Shown here: in pieces, positions 17,675-24,271 of the stretch
Numbering within the stretch: position 1 is the first letter of the stretch
Layout: each line of letters opens with the position of its first letter
Source: an uncultured Clostridia bacterium
GTDB lineage: Bacteria; Bacillota; Clostridia; TANB77; CAG-465
DNA: 30,866 nt
Reading direction: 5' to 3'
NCBI GenBank assembly: GCA_934132895.1
Contig: CAKPAG010000013.1
Span: 1-30,866 of the forward strand
Notes under the pieces: model-generated
Told to the model about the DNA's origin: nothing
Seen by the model: the letters and a program-made list of their open reading frames with translations, nothing else
Databases searched by the model: none
Program-made: the position numbers and the translations under genes

Positions 17675-18412
17675 TTATTTATCTAGTTCATACATAATTA
17701 TTGAAAGTAAATTTATTGCAGCAGTTTCAGCTCTTAAAATTCTTGAGCCTAAGCTTACACATTCAACATTTTCTGTATATTTTAAAGAGTCGGCTTCACC
17801 TTCCGTAAAGCCACCTTCTGCTCCAACTATTACGGAGATATCTTTCACATTAAACGTATCACAAGTACTAAGTATATCTTTTAAAGTCTTGTTCTCTTCT
17901 TTTTCATATGCAAATATAACTATTTTTTCATTTGAAATCTTATCAAATATATCTGTAAACTCTAGTATATCTTCAACTAATACTTTATCACTTCTACCAC
18001 ATTGTTTGCATGCTTCATCTGCTTGTTTTTGAAACTTCTCTTTTTTCTTCTGCTTTGACTTATCATCAAGTTTTACAACAACATTTTTTGAGATAAATGG
18101 TACAATATTTTTTACGCCAAGTTCAACAGCCTTTTGAATAACCAGATCCATTTTATCACCTTTAAGCATAGCCATGTATAGCGTTACATTAATCTTGGGT
18201 TCCCCGATTTTAGGTGATATGGCAATCTTTTCTAGAGTTATATAGTCTCTTCCCATTTCAGTTATTTTACATATATATTCATTAATAACAATTTCATCAC
18301 CAATATTATGTCTTAAAACTTGAATATGTTTAACTTCATTTCCTACTATCTTAATACAATTATCATTTTCTGATACTATATCTTTTTCATTTAATATAAA
18401 TCTTCTTGCCAT
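17675..18412 (-). CDS. rsmE: 16S rRNA (uracil1498-N3)-methyltransferase
   Basis: Methylates U1498 of 16S rRNA using S-adenosylmethionine. The product of about 245 residues has the PUA-like N-terminal part starting MARRF and the SPOUT knot signatures VIVGAEGGFTEGEAD and SLGSRILRAETAAI at the C-terminus. The second ATG (18412) is preferred because AAAGGA lies about 9 bases before it; the earlier ATG (18421) overlaps that site. It stands alone with its own promoter and terminator. No prmA partner is beside it. Confidence 0.95.
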   Translation of the reverse strand: MARRFILNEKDIVSENDNCIKIVGNEVKHIQVLRHNIGDEIVINEYICKITEMGRDYITLEKIAISPKIGEPKINVTLYMAMLKGDKMDLVIQKAVELGVKNIVPFISKNVVVKLDDKSKQKKKEKFQKQADEACKQCGRSDKVLVEDILEFTDIFDKISNEKIVIFAYEKEENKTLKDILSTCDTFNVKDISVIVGAEGGFTEGEADSLKYTENVECVSLGSRILRAETAAINLLSIIMYELDK

Positions 18413-18439
18413 TATAATCATCCTTTTTTTACTATATAT

Positions 18440-18468
18440 AGTATACCATTTTAGAAGTTCAAAGTCAA
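18440..18468 (-). promoter_or_regulatory. Sigma-A promoter of rsmE
   Basis: On the minus strand TTGACT (18468-18463), a 17-bp spacer and TATACT (18445-18440). It is back to back with the plus-strand promoter beginning at 18478. Confidence 0.78.
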
Positions 18469-18477
18469 CATAACTAT

Positions 18478-18506
18478 TTGACGTTTGACAAATTTTATGT
18501 TAAAAT
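18478..18506 (+). promoter_or_regulatory. Promoter of the plus-strand orphan gene
   Basis: TTGACG (18478-18483), a 17-bp spacer and TAAAAT (18501-18506). A second -35-like TTGACA at 18485-18490 would need a 15-bp spacer and looks less likely. Confidence 0.65.
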
Positions 18507-18559
18507 ATATACGTACTAAAAATATATTGTATTCAAATTTGAAAAAAGGAGATAGAAAA

Positions 18560-19033
18560 ATGAAATCAAATGAAAAAGATAGGCAAAAATTTAATACTGG
18601 TACCATTATTTCAAAAAAAATTAGTGCAATTTATTTTGAAAAAAATCGGTTTAAATTATTAAATCATCAAGACGATTATGTATTCATTTATAAAAGTTCT
18701 AATGGTAAAAAAATGTATATGTATAGTCCAAATATTCAAATGATTAAGGAAATATTGTTTTGCTGCGATTCTATCGCTGGTAATGAACTTAATCCTCATA
18801 TAGTAAGAGAAATATTTAAAAACTTAAATTCTTCATTAGAAAATGGAAAATTTAATTTATTTTTAAATTTTTGGATAGATAGTCAAGGGAAAGCAAAATT
18901 TGTGAGAGTCACCAAAGAATCAGTTTCATCAAACATCGTAAACTTTCTTAAAGAAAAGGATTCTAAATGGCTTTCAATAAGAAACTATCCATTTTCAACT
19001 ACAAGTCTTGATGTATTAATTAAAAAAAGTTAA
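18560..19033 (+). CDS. Orphan cytosolic protein of unknown function
   Basis: The only plus-strand protein gene in the window. AAAGGAGA about 7 bases before the ATG at 18560, a promoter upstream and a terminator 3 bases after the stop show that it is a genuine expression unit. The 157-residue basic product has no signal peptide or membrane helix; it has hydrophobic or aromatic stretches such as IQMIKEILFCCDSIAG and NLFLNFWIDSQGKAKFVRV. I do not recognise a family. The IDSQGKAKFVRVTKES segment loosely resembles TonB-like or energy-transducing folds, but that is too weak to name. It contains one rare CGG codon (18647-18649). Divergent transcription from rsmE and a position beside a tRNA cluster would suit a transferred gene. 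Confidence 0.72.
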   Translation: MKSNEKDRQKFNTGTIISKKISAIYFEKNRFKLLNHQDDYVFIYKSSNGKKMYMYSPNIQMIKEILFCCDSIAGNELNPHIVREIFKNLNSSLENGKFNLFLNFWIDSQGKAKFVRVTKESVSSNIVNFLKEKDSKWLSIRNYPFSTTSLDVLIKKS

Positions 19034-19035
19034 TA

Positions 19036-19071
19036 TAAAAAACTCCGAATTAAAATGTTCGGAGCTTTTTA
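19036..19071. terminator. Bidirectional terminator between orphan gene and tRNA operon
   Basis: A 7-bp stem (19043-19049 with 19058-19064) has a T run on both strands. It ends the plus-strand gene and, from the other side, the tRNA operon. Confidence 0.88.
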
Positions 19072-19074
19072 TTA

Positions 19075-19148
19075 TGGAGGCGCCAATCAGATTTGAACTG
19101 ATGATCAGGCTTTTGCAGAGCCGTGCCTTACCACTTGGCTATGGCGCC
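19075..19148 (-). tRNA. tRNA-Cys (GCA)
   Basis: A 74-base cloverleaf with acceptor GGCGCCA pairing TGGCGCC, anticodon loop CTGCAAA (GCA), T loop TTCAAAT, discriminator T and an encoded CCA. Last gene of the tRNA operon. Confidence 0.97.
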
Positions 19149-19218
19149 ATTACTATATTATATTACCTAAAAATAAAAAAATACCAAAAAATCTAATTTT
19201 TGGTATCTATTATATATA

Positions 19219-19294
19219 TGGAGCGGGAGACGGGGCTCAAACCCGCGACCTTCGCCTTGGCAAGGCGACGCTCTATCAACTGAGCTACTCCCGC
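19219..19294 (-). tRNA. tRNA-Gly (GCC)
   Basis: A 76-base cloverleaf with acceptor GCGGGAG, anticodon loop TTGCCAA (GCC), T loop TTTGAGC and encoded CCA. It abuts tRNA-Phe with no spacer. Confidence 0.97.
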
Positions 19295-19370
<76 letters not shown>

Positions 19371-19407
19371 AAAGATATATAAATAAATACCATATATATA
19401 AAAAAAA

Positions 19408-19484
19408 TGGCGACCTGAATGGGGCTCGAACCCACGACCTCTAGCGTGACAGGCTAGCGTTCTAACCAACTGAACTACCAGGCC
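19408..19484 (-). tRNA. tRNA-Asp (GTC)
   Basis: A 77-base cloverleaf with anticodon loop CTGTCAC (GTC), T loop TTCGAGC and encoded CCA. The U33-G34-U35 context is what tRNA-guanine transglycosylase recognises, so this tRNA should receive queuosine from the tgt/queA/queH products encoded nearby. Confidence 0.97.
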
Positions 19485-19504
19485 ACAGACATTAAAAAAA
19501 TAAG

Positions 19505-19580
19505 TGGTGGGCACTACAGGGCTCGAACCTGTGACCTCCTGCTTGTAAGGCAGATGCTCTCCCAACTGAGCTAAGCGCCC
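19505..19580 (-). tRNA. tRNA-Val (TAC)
   Basis: A 76-base cloverleaf with acceptor GGGCGCT, anticodon loop CTTACAA (TAC), T loop TTCGAGC and encoded CCA. First gene of the operon, starting six bases after the edge of the promoter palindrome. Confidence 0.97.
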
Positions 19581-19589
19581 ACTTATCTG

Positions 19590-19618
19590 TTGACAAGTAT
19601 AATTATAACCTATATAAT
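19590..19618 (+). promoter_or_regulatory. Mirror consensus promoter, antisense to the coiled-coil gene
   Basis: TTGACA (19590-19595), a 17-bp spacer and TATAAT (19613-19618) on the plus strand, the mirror image of the tRNA promoter. It would read into the 3' end of the coiled-coil gene. No plus-strand gene follows. Confidence 0.6.
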
Positions 19619-19630
19619 TATTTTTGTCAA
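19602..19630 (-). promoter_or_regulatory. Consensus sigma-A promoter of the tRNA operon
   Basis: On the minus strand TTGACA (19630-19625), a 17-bp spacer and TATAAT (19607-19602): both hexamers are perfect. The start point would be near 19595, about 15 bases before tRNA-Val. Confidence 0.92.
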
Positions 19631-19667
19631 CAGTTTTTTTCAATATTTTAAATATTTTTTGTAATTT

Positions 19668-21509
19668 CTACTTTATGTATCCTTTTGATTGTAACCATGT
19701 AACTAAAGCTTCTGCAAGATCAGCATCAGATGCACTAGGATTACTAGCTTTCCAATCATTAACAAATGCCAACATGTATGTTCTTGTTGATGATGAGTAT
19801 GCTTTCATTGTAACATTTGAAAGTATTGTATCAAGTTTTCCATCCATTGTTGTTAAACTTGCCTTTACACTTTCAACACTATCATTAATTTTATTTAATC
19901 TTCCAAATACAGTATTAGAAGTTGAACTATCACTAGAATCTCCTAAAAGTTGAACTGTTGCTTTAGTATTTGATAAATTATTTTGGTTTTGATTAGAAAG
20001 ATATGTAAGTGTTTTTGTAGTATCACTTCCCATAATTTCTGCTTTTAATGTATCAATTTTTGATGCTAAAGCATTAACAACATTGTCTCCAACTCTTGAA
20101 CTGGCACTTGATAAATTACTTTGAATATTACCAAGATCTGTATTTAAATCATTAAATCTTCCATTAATAATTGCTGTTTGATTATTTGTTATATTTGTTA
20201 AATCATCGATTTTTCCATTAACTGTTAAAATGCTAGCATTGGCTGCAGTTAATGCTGTACTAATACTTGTTAAAGTTGTATTAGCACTATCTATACCATT
20301 TTGAGCAGTTGCAATTTTAGCAAGTATATCAGCATAATAACTGTCAAGATTAGTTGAAATTGTACCTACATTTCTATTAACTTCTTCAATAAGTGCTTTG
20401 TTTTCGCCTGCTTTTGTCACTAAATCATTAAATCCAATTGCAAGTTCATTAGATAATGCAGTTTTTGCTGCTTTTACATTAGTATTAATGTTTTTTCTAG
20501 CATTTTCTACTTTATTTGTTGTGTTTGTGTTTATGTTATTTCTTGCATTTACTAAATTAGTGTTAATATTTTTTCTAGCATTTTCTACTTTGTTTGTTGT
20601 ATTTGTATTTATGTTATCTCTTGCATTTTTTAAGTTAGTATTAATATTCTTTCTTGCATTTTCTACTTTGTTTGTTGTATTTGTATTTATATTATCTCTT
20701 GCATTTACTAAGTTAGTATTAATATTCTTTCTTGCATTCTCTACTTTATTTGTAGTATTTGTATTTATATTGTCTCTTGCATTTACCAAATTAGTGTTAA
20801 TATTTGTTCTTGCATTCTCCACTTTGTTTGTAGTGTTTGCATTTATGTTATCTCTTGCATTTTTTAAGTTAGTATTAATATTTTTTCTTGCATTCTCTAC
20901 TTTATTTGTTGTGTTTGTGTTTATGTTATTTCTTGCATTTACCAAATTAGTATTAATGTTTGTTCTCGCATTTTCTACTTTGTTTGTAGTGTTTATATTT
21001 ATATTTTTTCTTGCTGCATCAACAACAGTATCTGTGTTGTTATTAATAGATTCTTCTGCTAAATCAATTTTTTGATTTAATTCTTCATGAACTCTAGATA
21101 GTTTATTAGAAAGCTCATTAACAGTTTCCTCCTTTGCAACAACTTCATCTAATTCATTAATTAAATTAGTATAATCTTTTTGTAAAGCACTTAGTTTATC
21201 TTGCAGTTTAATTTTATTTGCTTCTGCTTGATTTGATAAGTCTACTTTTACATTTGCAACATCTTCTGATAGTTTATCAATGTCATTTTTTATTTTAGCT
21301 AAAGATTCAACTTTTCCATCAGTTTCATCAGCTAAGGCTTTTAAACTTTGAACTTCTTCATCTGTTGCTACGTTTCCGGCTAAATTATCTAGTTTCTTTG
21401 AGTGTCCTACATATAGGCATGTAAGTATAATAAGGACAATAGCTACAACTGTTAAAATTGTACCGAAAACAACTTTTGTTTTTCCTTTTGTTGATATGTT
21501 TTCTGCCAT
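19668..21509 (-). CDS. Exported coiled-coil repeat protein
   Basis: A 613-residue protein with a short basic cytosolic start, one uncleaved-type membrane helix (about residues 13-34) and a long external part with heptad-like patterning. Residues 165-350 hold seven copies of a 26-residue unit, with TNKVENAR starting at 175, 201, 227, 253, 279, 305 and 331. Each unit is an 11-residue half (NARTNINTNLV) plus a 15-residue half (NARNNINTNTTNKVE), which suits a stalk-like helical bundle. The rest is Asn/Ser/Thr-rich, and the C-terminus is a small helical module ending LVTWLQSKGYIK. The function is unknown; a surface spacer or stalk is an inference. AGGAGG precedes the ATG, and the gene lies 32 bases after the foldase gene in one operon. 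Confidence 0.8.
   Translation of the reverse strand: MAENISTKGKTKVVFGTILTVVAIVLIILTCLYVGHSKKLDNLAGNVATDEEVQSLKALADETDGKVESLAKIKNDIDKLSEDVANVKVDLSNQAEANKIKLQDKLSALQKDYTNLINELDEVVAKEETVNELSNKLSRVHEELNQKIDLAEESINNNTDTVVDAARKNININTTNKVENARTNINTNLVNARNNINTNTTNKVENARKNINTNLKNARDNINANTTNKVENARTNINTNLVNARDNINTNTTNKVENARKNINTNLVNARDNINTNTTNKVENARKNINTNLKNARDNINTNTTNKVENARKNINTNLVNARNNINTNTTNKVENARKNINTNVKAAKTALSNELAIGFNDLVTKAGENKALIEEVNRNVGTISTNLDSYYADILAKIATAQNGIDSANTTLTSISTALTAANASILTVNGKIDDLTNITNNQTAIINGRFNDLNTDLGNIQSNLSSASSRVGDNVVNALASKIDTLKAEIMGSDTTKTLTYLSNQNQNNLSNTKATVQLLGDSSDSSTSNTVFGRLNKINDSVESVKASLTTMDGKLDTILSNVTMKAYSSSTRTYMLAFVNDWKASNPSASDADLAEALVTWLQSKGYIK
20460..21017 (-). repeat. Seven 78-bp tandem repeats inside the coiled-coil gene
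   Basis: The DNA for residues 165-350 repeats with an exact 78-base period. Copies differ mainly at synonymous positions and by a few swaps (K/T/D/N/V), so the array is selected at protein level and not very recent. Confidence 0.88.
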
Positions 21510-21541
21510 ATCTATTCCTCCTTCTATTAAAATATTTATAG

Positions 21542-22585
21542 TTAATCTACTTTTAAAGTAGTAAAACTATCTTGAATAATAATTTTGCATTCTTTAACTA
21601 TATTAGAAATGTCTATCAAAAATTTATTTTCTCTTTTACTTTCTAAATATTTATTAAAGAACTCATCGTCAAGTGCGTCACGTTTTATGATATGAAAGCC
21701 ATAGCTAGACTTAACAACTTGACTTATTTCTCCCACTTCTAATTCATTTACAGTTTCTTCTACTTCTTTTATCATCTGACCATCTTTAAAATACATATCG
21801 TATGGTGGGTCTTTGTCTATTGCATCATCACTATATTTCTTTATATACTCATCAAAGTCACTTGATTCATTTAATTCTTTCCTTATTGTTTCAGCAAGCA
21901 ATTTTTTTTGCTCTATAACAGATGCTGATAAATCTTTTTTAGTTGTAGGGTCTACAGTAAGTAAAAAGATTTGTCTTGCCTTTTTATATTCAGATTCATA
22001 AGTAACTTTTGCAGCTTTTATTTCTTTTTCTGTTAAATCGTATTTTTTACCACTGGCATAAAGCTCATTATACACTTTAGTATATAACTTTTCTAATCTT
22101 GCTATTTTATCATATGCTTTTTCATTTGTTCTATTTTCATACAAGAATTCATAGAATTTAATTTTGCCACCTTTTTTAGAAATAAATTCTTGTTTTTCTT
22201 TTTCTAACTCATCTTCCTCACTTTGAGTTAAATTAATATCATTATCTTTTGCTATTTTTTCAATAGCTCCAGCTATTTTTAAATTTTCTTCTACTTTTTG
22301 TCTTAAATAGCTTTCTGTATTTAAATTAGTATCACTATCTATTATTGTATTTAGTGTTGCTTTTGGTAGCCTTGTAGTGTTCTCATCAAATAGTTTATTC
22401 TTTGCAACTCTTAAATACATCATATAATCATTTTGATTATAATCTATACCTTCAATCGATATAACTGTTCTTTCTCCTTGAACTTTTTTGCATAAAAAAA
22501 TTCCTAATAGTGTTAATAACGTAATTAAAATAACTCCTAACACTATATATAAAATATATATTTTTTTAAATTTTGCTTTTTCCAT
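21542..22585 (-). CDS. PrsA-like peptidyl-prolyl isomerase (parvulin), membrane anchored
   Basis: Predicted extracellular foldase. The 347-residue protein starts MEKAKFKK, followed by a membrane helix (about residues 8-30), a SurA/PrsA-type N-terminal helical region and a parvulin domain near residues 200-315, ending with the family's SSYGFHIIKRD. The ATG at 22585 has AGGAGA 5 bases upstream; a longer frame back to 22663 covers the promoter and is not used. There is a cysteine at the end of the helix (IFLC), but the residue before it is Leu, so it is not a lipobox: I infer a membrane anchor, not a lipoprotein. It is cotranscribed with the repeat protein downstream, a likely client. Confidence 0.85.
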   Translation of the reverse strand: MEKAKFKKIYILYIVLGVILITLLTLLGIFLCKKVQGERTVISIEGIDYNQNDYMMYLRVAKNKLFDENTTRLPKATLNTIIDSDTNLNTESYLRQKVEENLKIAGAIEKIAKDNDINLTQSEEDELEKEKQEFISKKGGKIKFYEFLYENRTNEKAYDKIARLEKLYTKVYNELYASGKKYDLTEKEIKAAKVTYESEYKKARQIFLLTVDPTTKKDLSASVIEQKKLLAETIRKELNESSDFDEYIKKYSDDAIDKDPPYDMYFKDGQMIKEVEETVNELEVGEISQVVKSSYGFHIIKRDALDDEFFNKYLESKRENKFLIDISNIVKECKIIIQDSFTTLKVD

Positions 22586-22634
22586 TTTTTCTCCTACTAT
22601 ATCTTCGTTTTTATTAAGTTCATATTGTAAACAC

Positions 22635-22663
22635 ATTATATTATTTTTATATTGCTTTGTCAA
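22635..22663 (-). promoter_or_regulatory. Sigma-A promoter of the foldase operon
   Basis: On the minus strand TTGACA (22663-22658), a 17-bp spacer and TATAAT (22640-22635): perfect hexamers, about 50 bases before the start. Confidence 0.87.
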
Positions 22664-22727
22664 TCATTTTAGACGTTTTTTGACAAAAATAAGGAGAGAT
22701 TTTTACATTTTTATTTTAACTTTTTTT

Positions 22728-22764
22728 GAAAAGAATAAAGGACTAGATTTATAACCTAATCCTT
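22728..22764 (-). terminator. Terminator after the GGDEF gene
   Basis: A 9-bp stem (22738-22746 with 22756-22764) with one wobble on the minus strand, followed by a T-rich stretch. It closes the dagK-leuS-GGDEF operon. Confidence 0.75.
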
Positions 22765-22779
22765 ATATATTTTATTTAA

Positions 22780-24249
22780 TTATTTTGAACTTTTTTTGAC
22801 TCCTTTTCCGGCATTAATTATAATATTTTCTATCCTATTTTTATAATTAGAATACTCGTTTAAAAATGCTTCAACTAAATCTTCATCCATAGATTTAAAT
22901 ATTAAATTTCCTTGAATGCTATCTGCTCCACTTTTTATTGCATTTTCTAACTCACAATCTTCATCAATTTTACCTAATATTACTTTATAGTCTAAATTTT
23001 TACATAAAGATACTATATTTTTTAATACTTCTACTGGAAGTTTACTACTTTCAGACACATATACTGATGAAAGCTTTATCTCATCTATTTGCAAATCTTT
23101 AAATAATGCCAATGTTTCATATTTTACCTCTATGTTATTTATAACTATTTCTGCACCAGAATTTCTAAGCCTTTCAAACATTATTTTATAATTTTCTATT
23201 CGGCTTGGTTCAATTGAGCCAGTAAGTTCTAATTTAATTTCTCCTTTTTGGATATTATGTTCATTTAATATTTCACATAGCTTATCTATAAACTCTTTTT
23301 TTACCACATGTCTATTAGATATATTAACAGCCATCTGAACATTTTTAAATCCTTTTTTCTTTAATTCATCTAATTTTTCGCAAACCTTTTCCAAAACATA
23401 TTGGTCTAATTTTATTGTAAGTGCTATCTCATCGGCTTGCTTTATAAAATAATCTGATGTAAGCTTGCCAAGTACAGGATGGTTCCAATATAGCAAAGCT
23501 TCAAAGCATAACGCACTTGTATCTTTTACATTTATTCTTGGCTGCATTGAAAAATTAAATTCACCTTCATTAAATGCTTTCTTTAAATCAGTTTGCATCT
23601 TAGTATCATTTTCAAGTTTTGCTCTTAAAGATTTATTATGAAAATAATATCCATTTTTTCCATGCTCTTTTATATAATACATTGCATCATCTGCATATTT
23701 TAAAAGGTCTGTCCTATTATCTGCATCTTCTGGATATATTGCTACTCCTAAACTATATTGCAATGATATATTTGTACCAGCAATATTAAATGGTTCATTA
23801 AGTTCATTTTTTAAGTTATCAAGTAAAGCAGTAATATCTGCTACAGTTTTAATGTTTTCTATAACAATAGAAAATTCATCTCCACCTAACCTATATGCAG
23901 TAGCATTTTTAGGTAGCTTACTTTCAAATGTGTTAGATAGTGCAATAAGCAGTTCATCTCCTGCATCATGCCCCATTGTATCATTTATTTGCTTAAAGCC
24001 ATCTAGATCCATAAAGCAAACCGCAAACTTTTTATTTTTAGATATTAACTTATCAAGTGCATCTTGAAACATATATCTATTGCCTCTACCTGTAAGTTGA
24101 TCTGTAAAAGCTTGTTTCTTTACTATTTTATTTTCCTTATTCTTATCAGCTGTATACAATTTATATAATAGCATTCCAATTCCGATTAAAATGCTAACTT
24201 CTATTAAATACTTCGCATATGATGCAATAATACCTATATCAATATTCAA
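22780..24249 (-). CDS. Diguanylate cyclase with degenerate EAL domain
   Basis: A 489-residue protein with one N-terminal membrane helix (about residues 10-32), a GGDEF domain (48-205) and an EAL-type domain (215-470). The cyclase looks active: FMDLDGFKQIND at 79-90 and GGDEF at 122-126, with no RxxD inhibitory site before it. In the EAL domain, Glu250 (EAL), Asn309, Lys392 and Gln446 remain, but the metal-binding DD pair is Asn371-Asn372, ELTES reads ELTGS, the Asp after Lys392 is Ser, and the AEGVET-type loop is GKIDED. Phosphodiesterase activity is thus very unlikely; the domain may bind c-di-GMP or regulate. It is cotranscribed with leuS, 22 bases downstream of it. Confidence 0.9.
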   Translation of the reverse strand: MNIDIGIIASYAKYLIEVSILIGIGMLLYKLYTADKNKENKIVKKQAFTDQLTGRGNRYMFQDALDKLISKNKKFAVCFMDLDGFKQINDTMGHDAGDELLIALSNTFESKLPKNATAYRLGGDEFSIVIENIKTVADITALLDNLKNELNEPFNIAGTNISLQYSLGVAIYPEDADNRTDLLKYADDAMYYIKEHGKNGYYFHNKSLRAKLENDTKMQTDLKKAFNEGEFNFSMQPRINVKDTSALCFEALLYWNHPVLGKLTSDYFIKQADEIALTIKLDQYVLEKVCEKLDELKKKGFKNVQMAVNISNRHVVKKEFIDKLCEILNEHNIQKGEIKLELTGSIEPSRIENYKIMFERLRNSGAEIVINNIEVKYETLALFKDLQIDEIKLSSVYVSESSKLPVEVLKNIVSLCKNLDYKVILGKIDEDCELENAIKSGADSIQGNLIFKSMDEDLVEAFLNEYSNYKNRIENIIINAGKGVKKSSK

Positions 24250-24271
24250 AATTACAACCTCTTTCTTTTTA

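Larger units (their letters stand above)
19587..19633. repeat. 47-bp palindrome carrying face-to-face consensus promoters
   Basis: The 21-base arms 19587-19607 and 19613-19633 are complementary at 19 of 21 positions around a 5-base centre. Each arm begins with CTGTTGACAA. The symmetry places a full consensus promoter on each strand. Confidence 0.9.

Noticed and set aside
20460..21017. Regular 78-bp repeats considered as a CRISPR-like array.
   Set aside because: The repeats are contiguous coding units without unique spacers, and no cas genes are present.
20398..21075. Long open frame on the plus strand through the repeat array, very hydrophobic.
   Set aside because: It is the antisense of the 26-residue repeats: Asn/Lys/Thr codons read backwards give Phe/Leu/Val. 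It starts at TTG with no ribosome site, although the mirror promoter points this way.
22586..22663. N-terminal extension of 26 residues on the foldase.
   Set aside because: It covers the -10 element and the likely transcript start, while the ATG at 22585 has a strong ribosome site.
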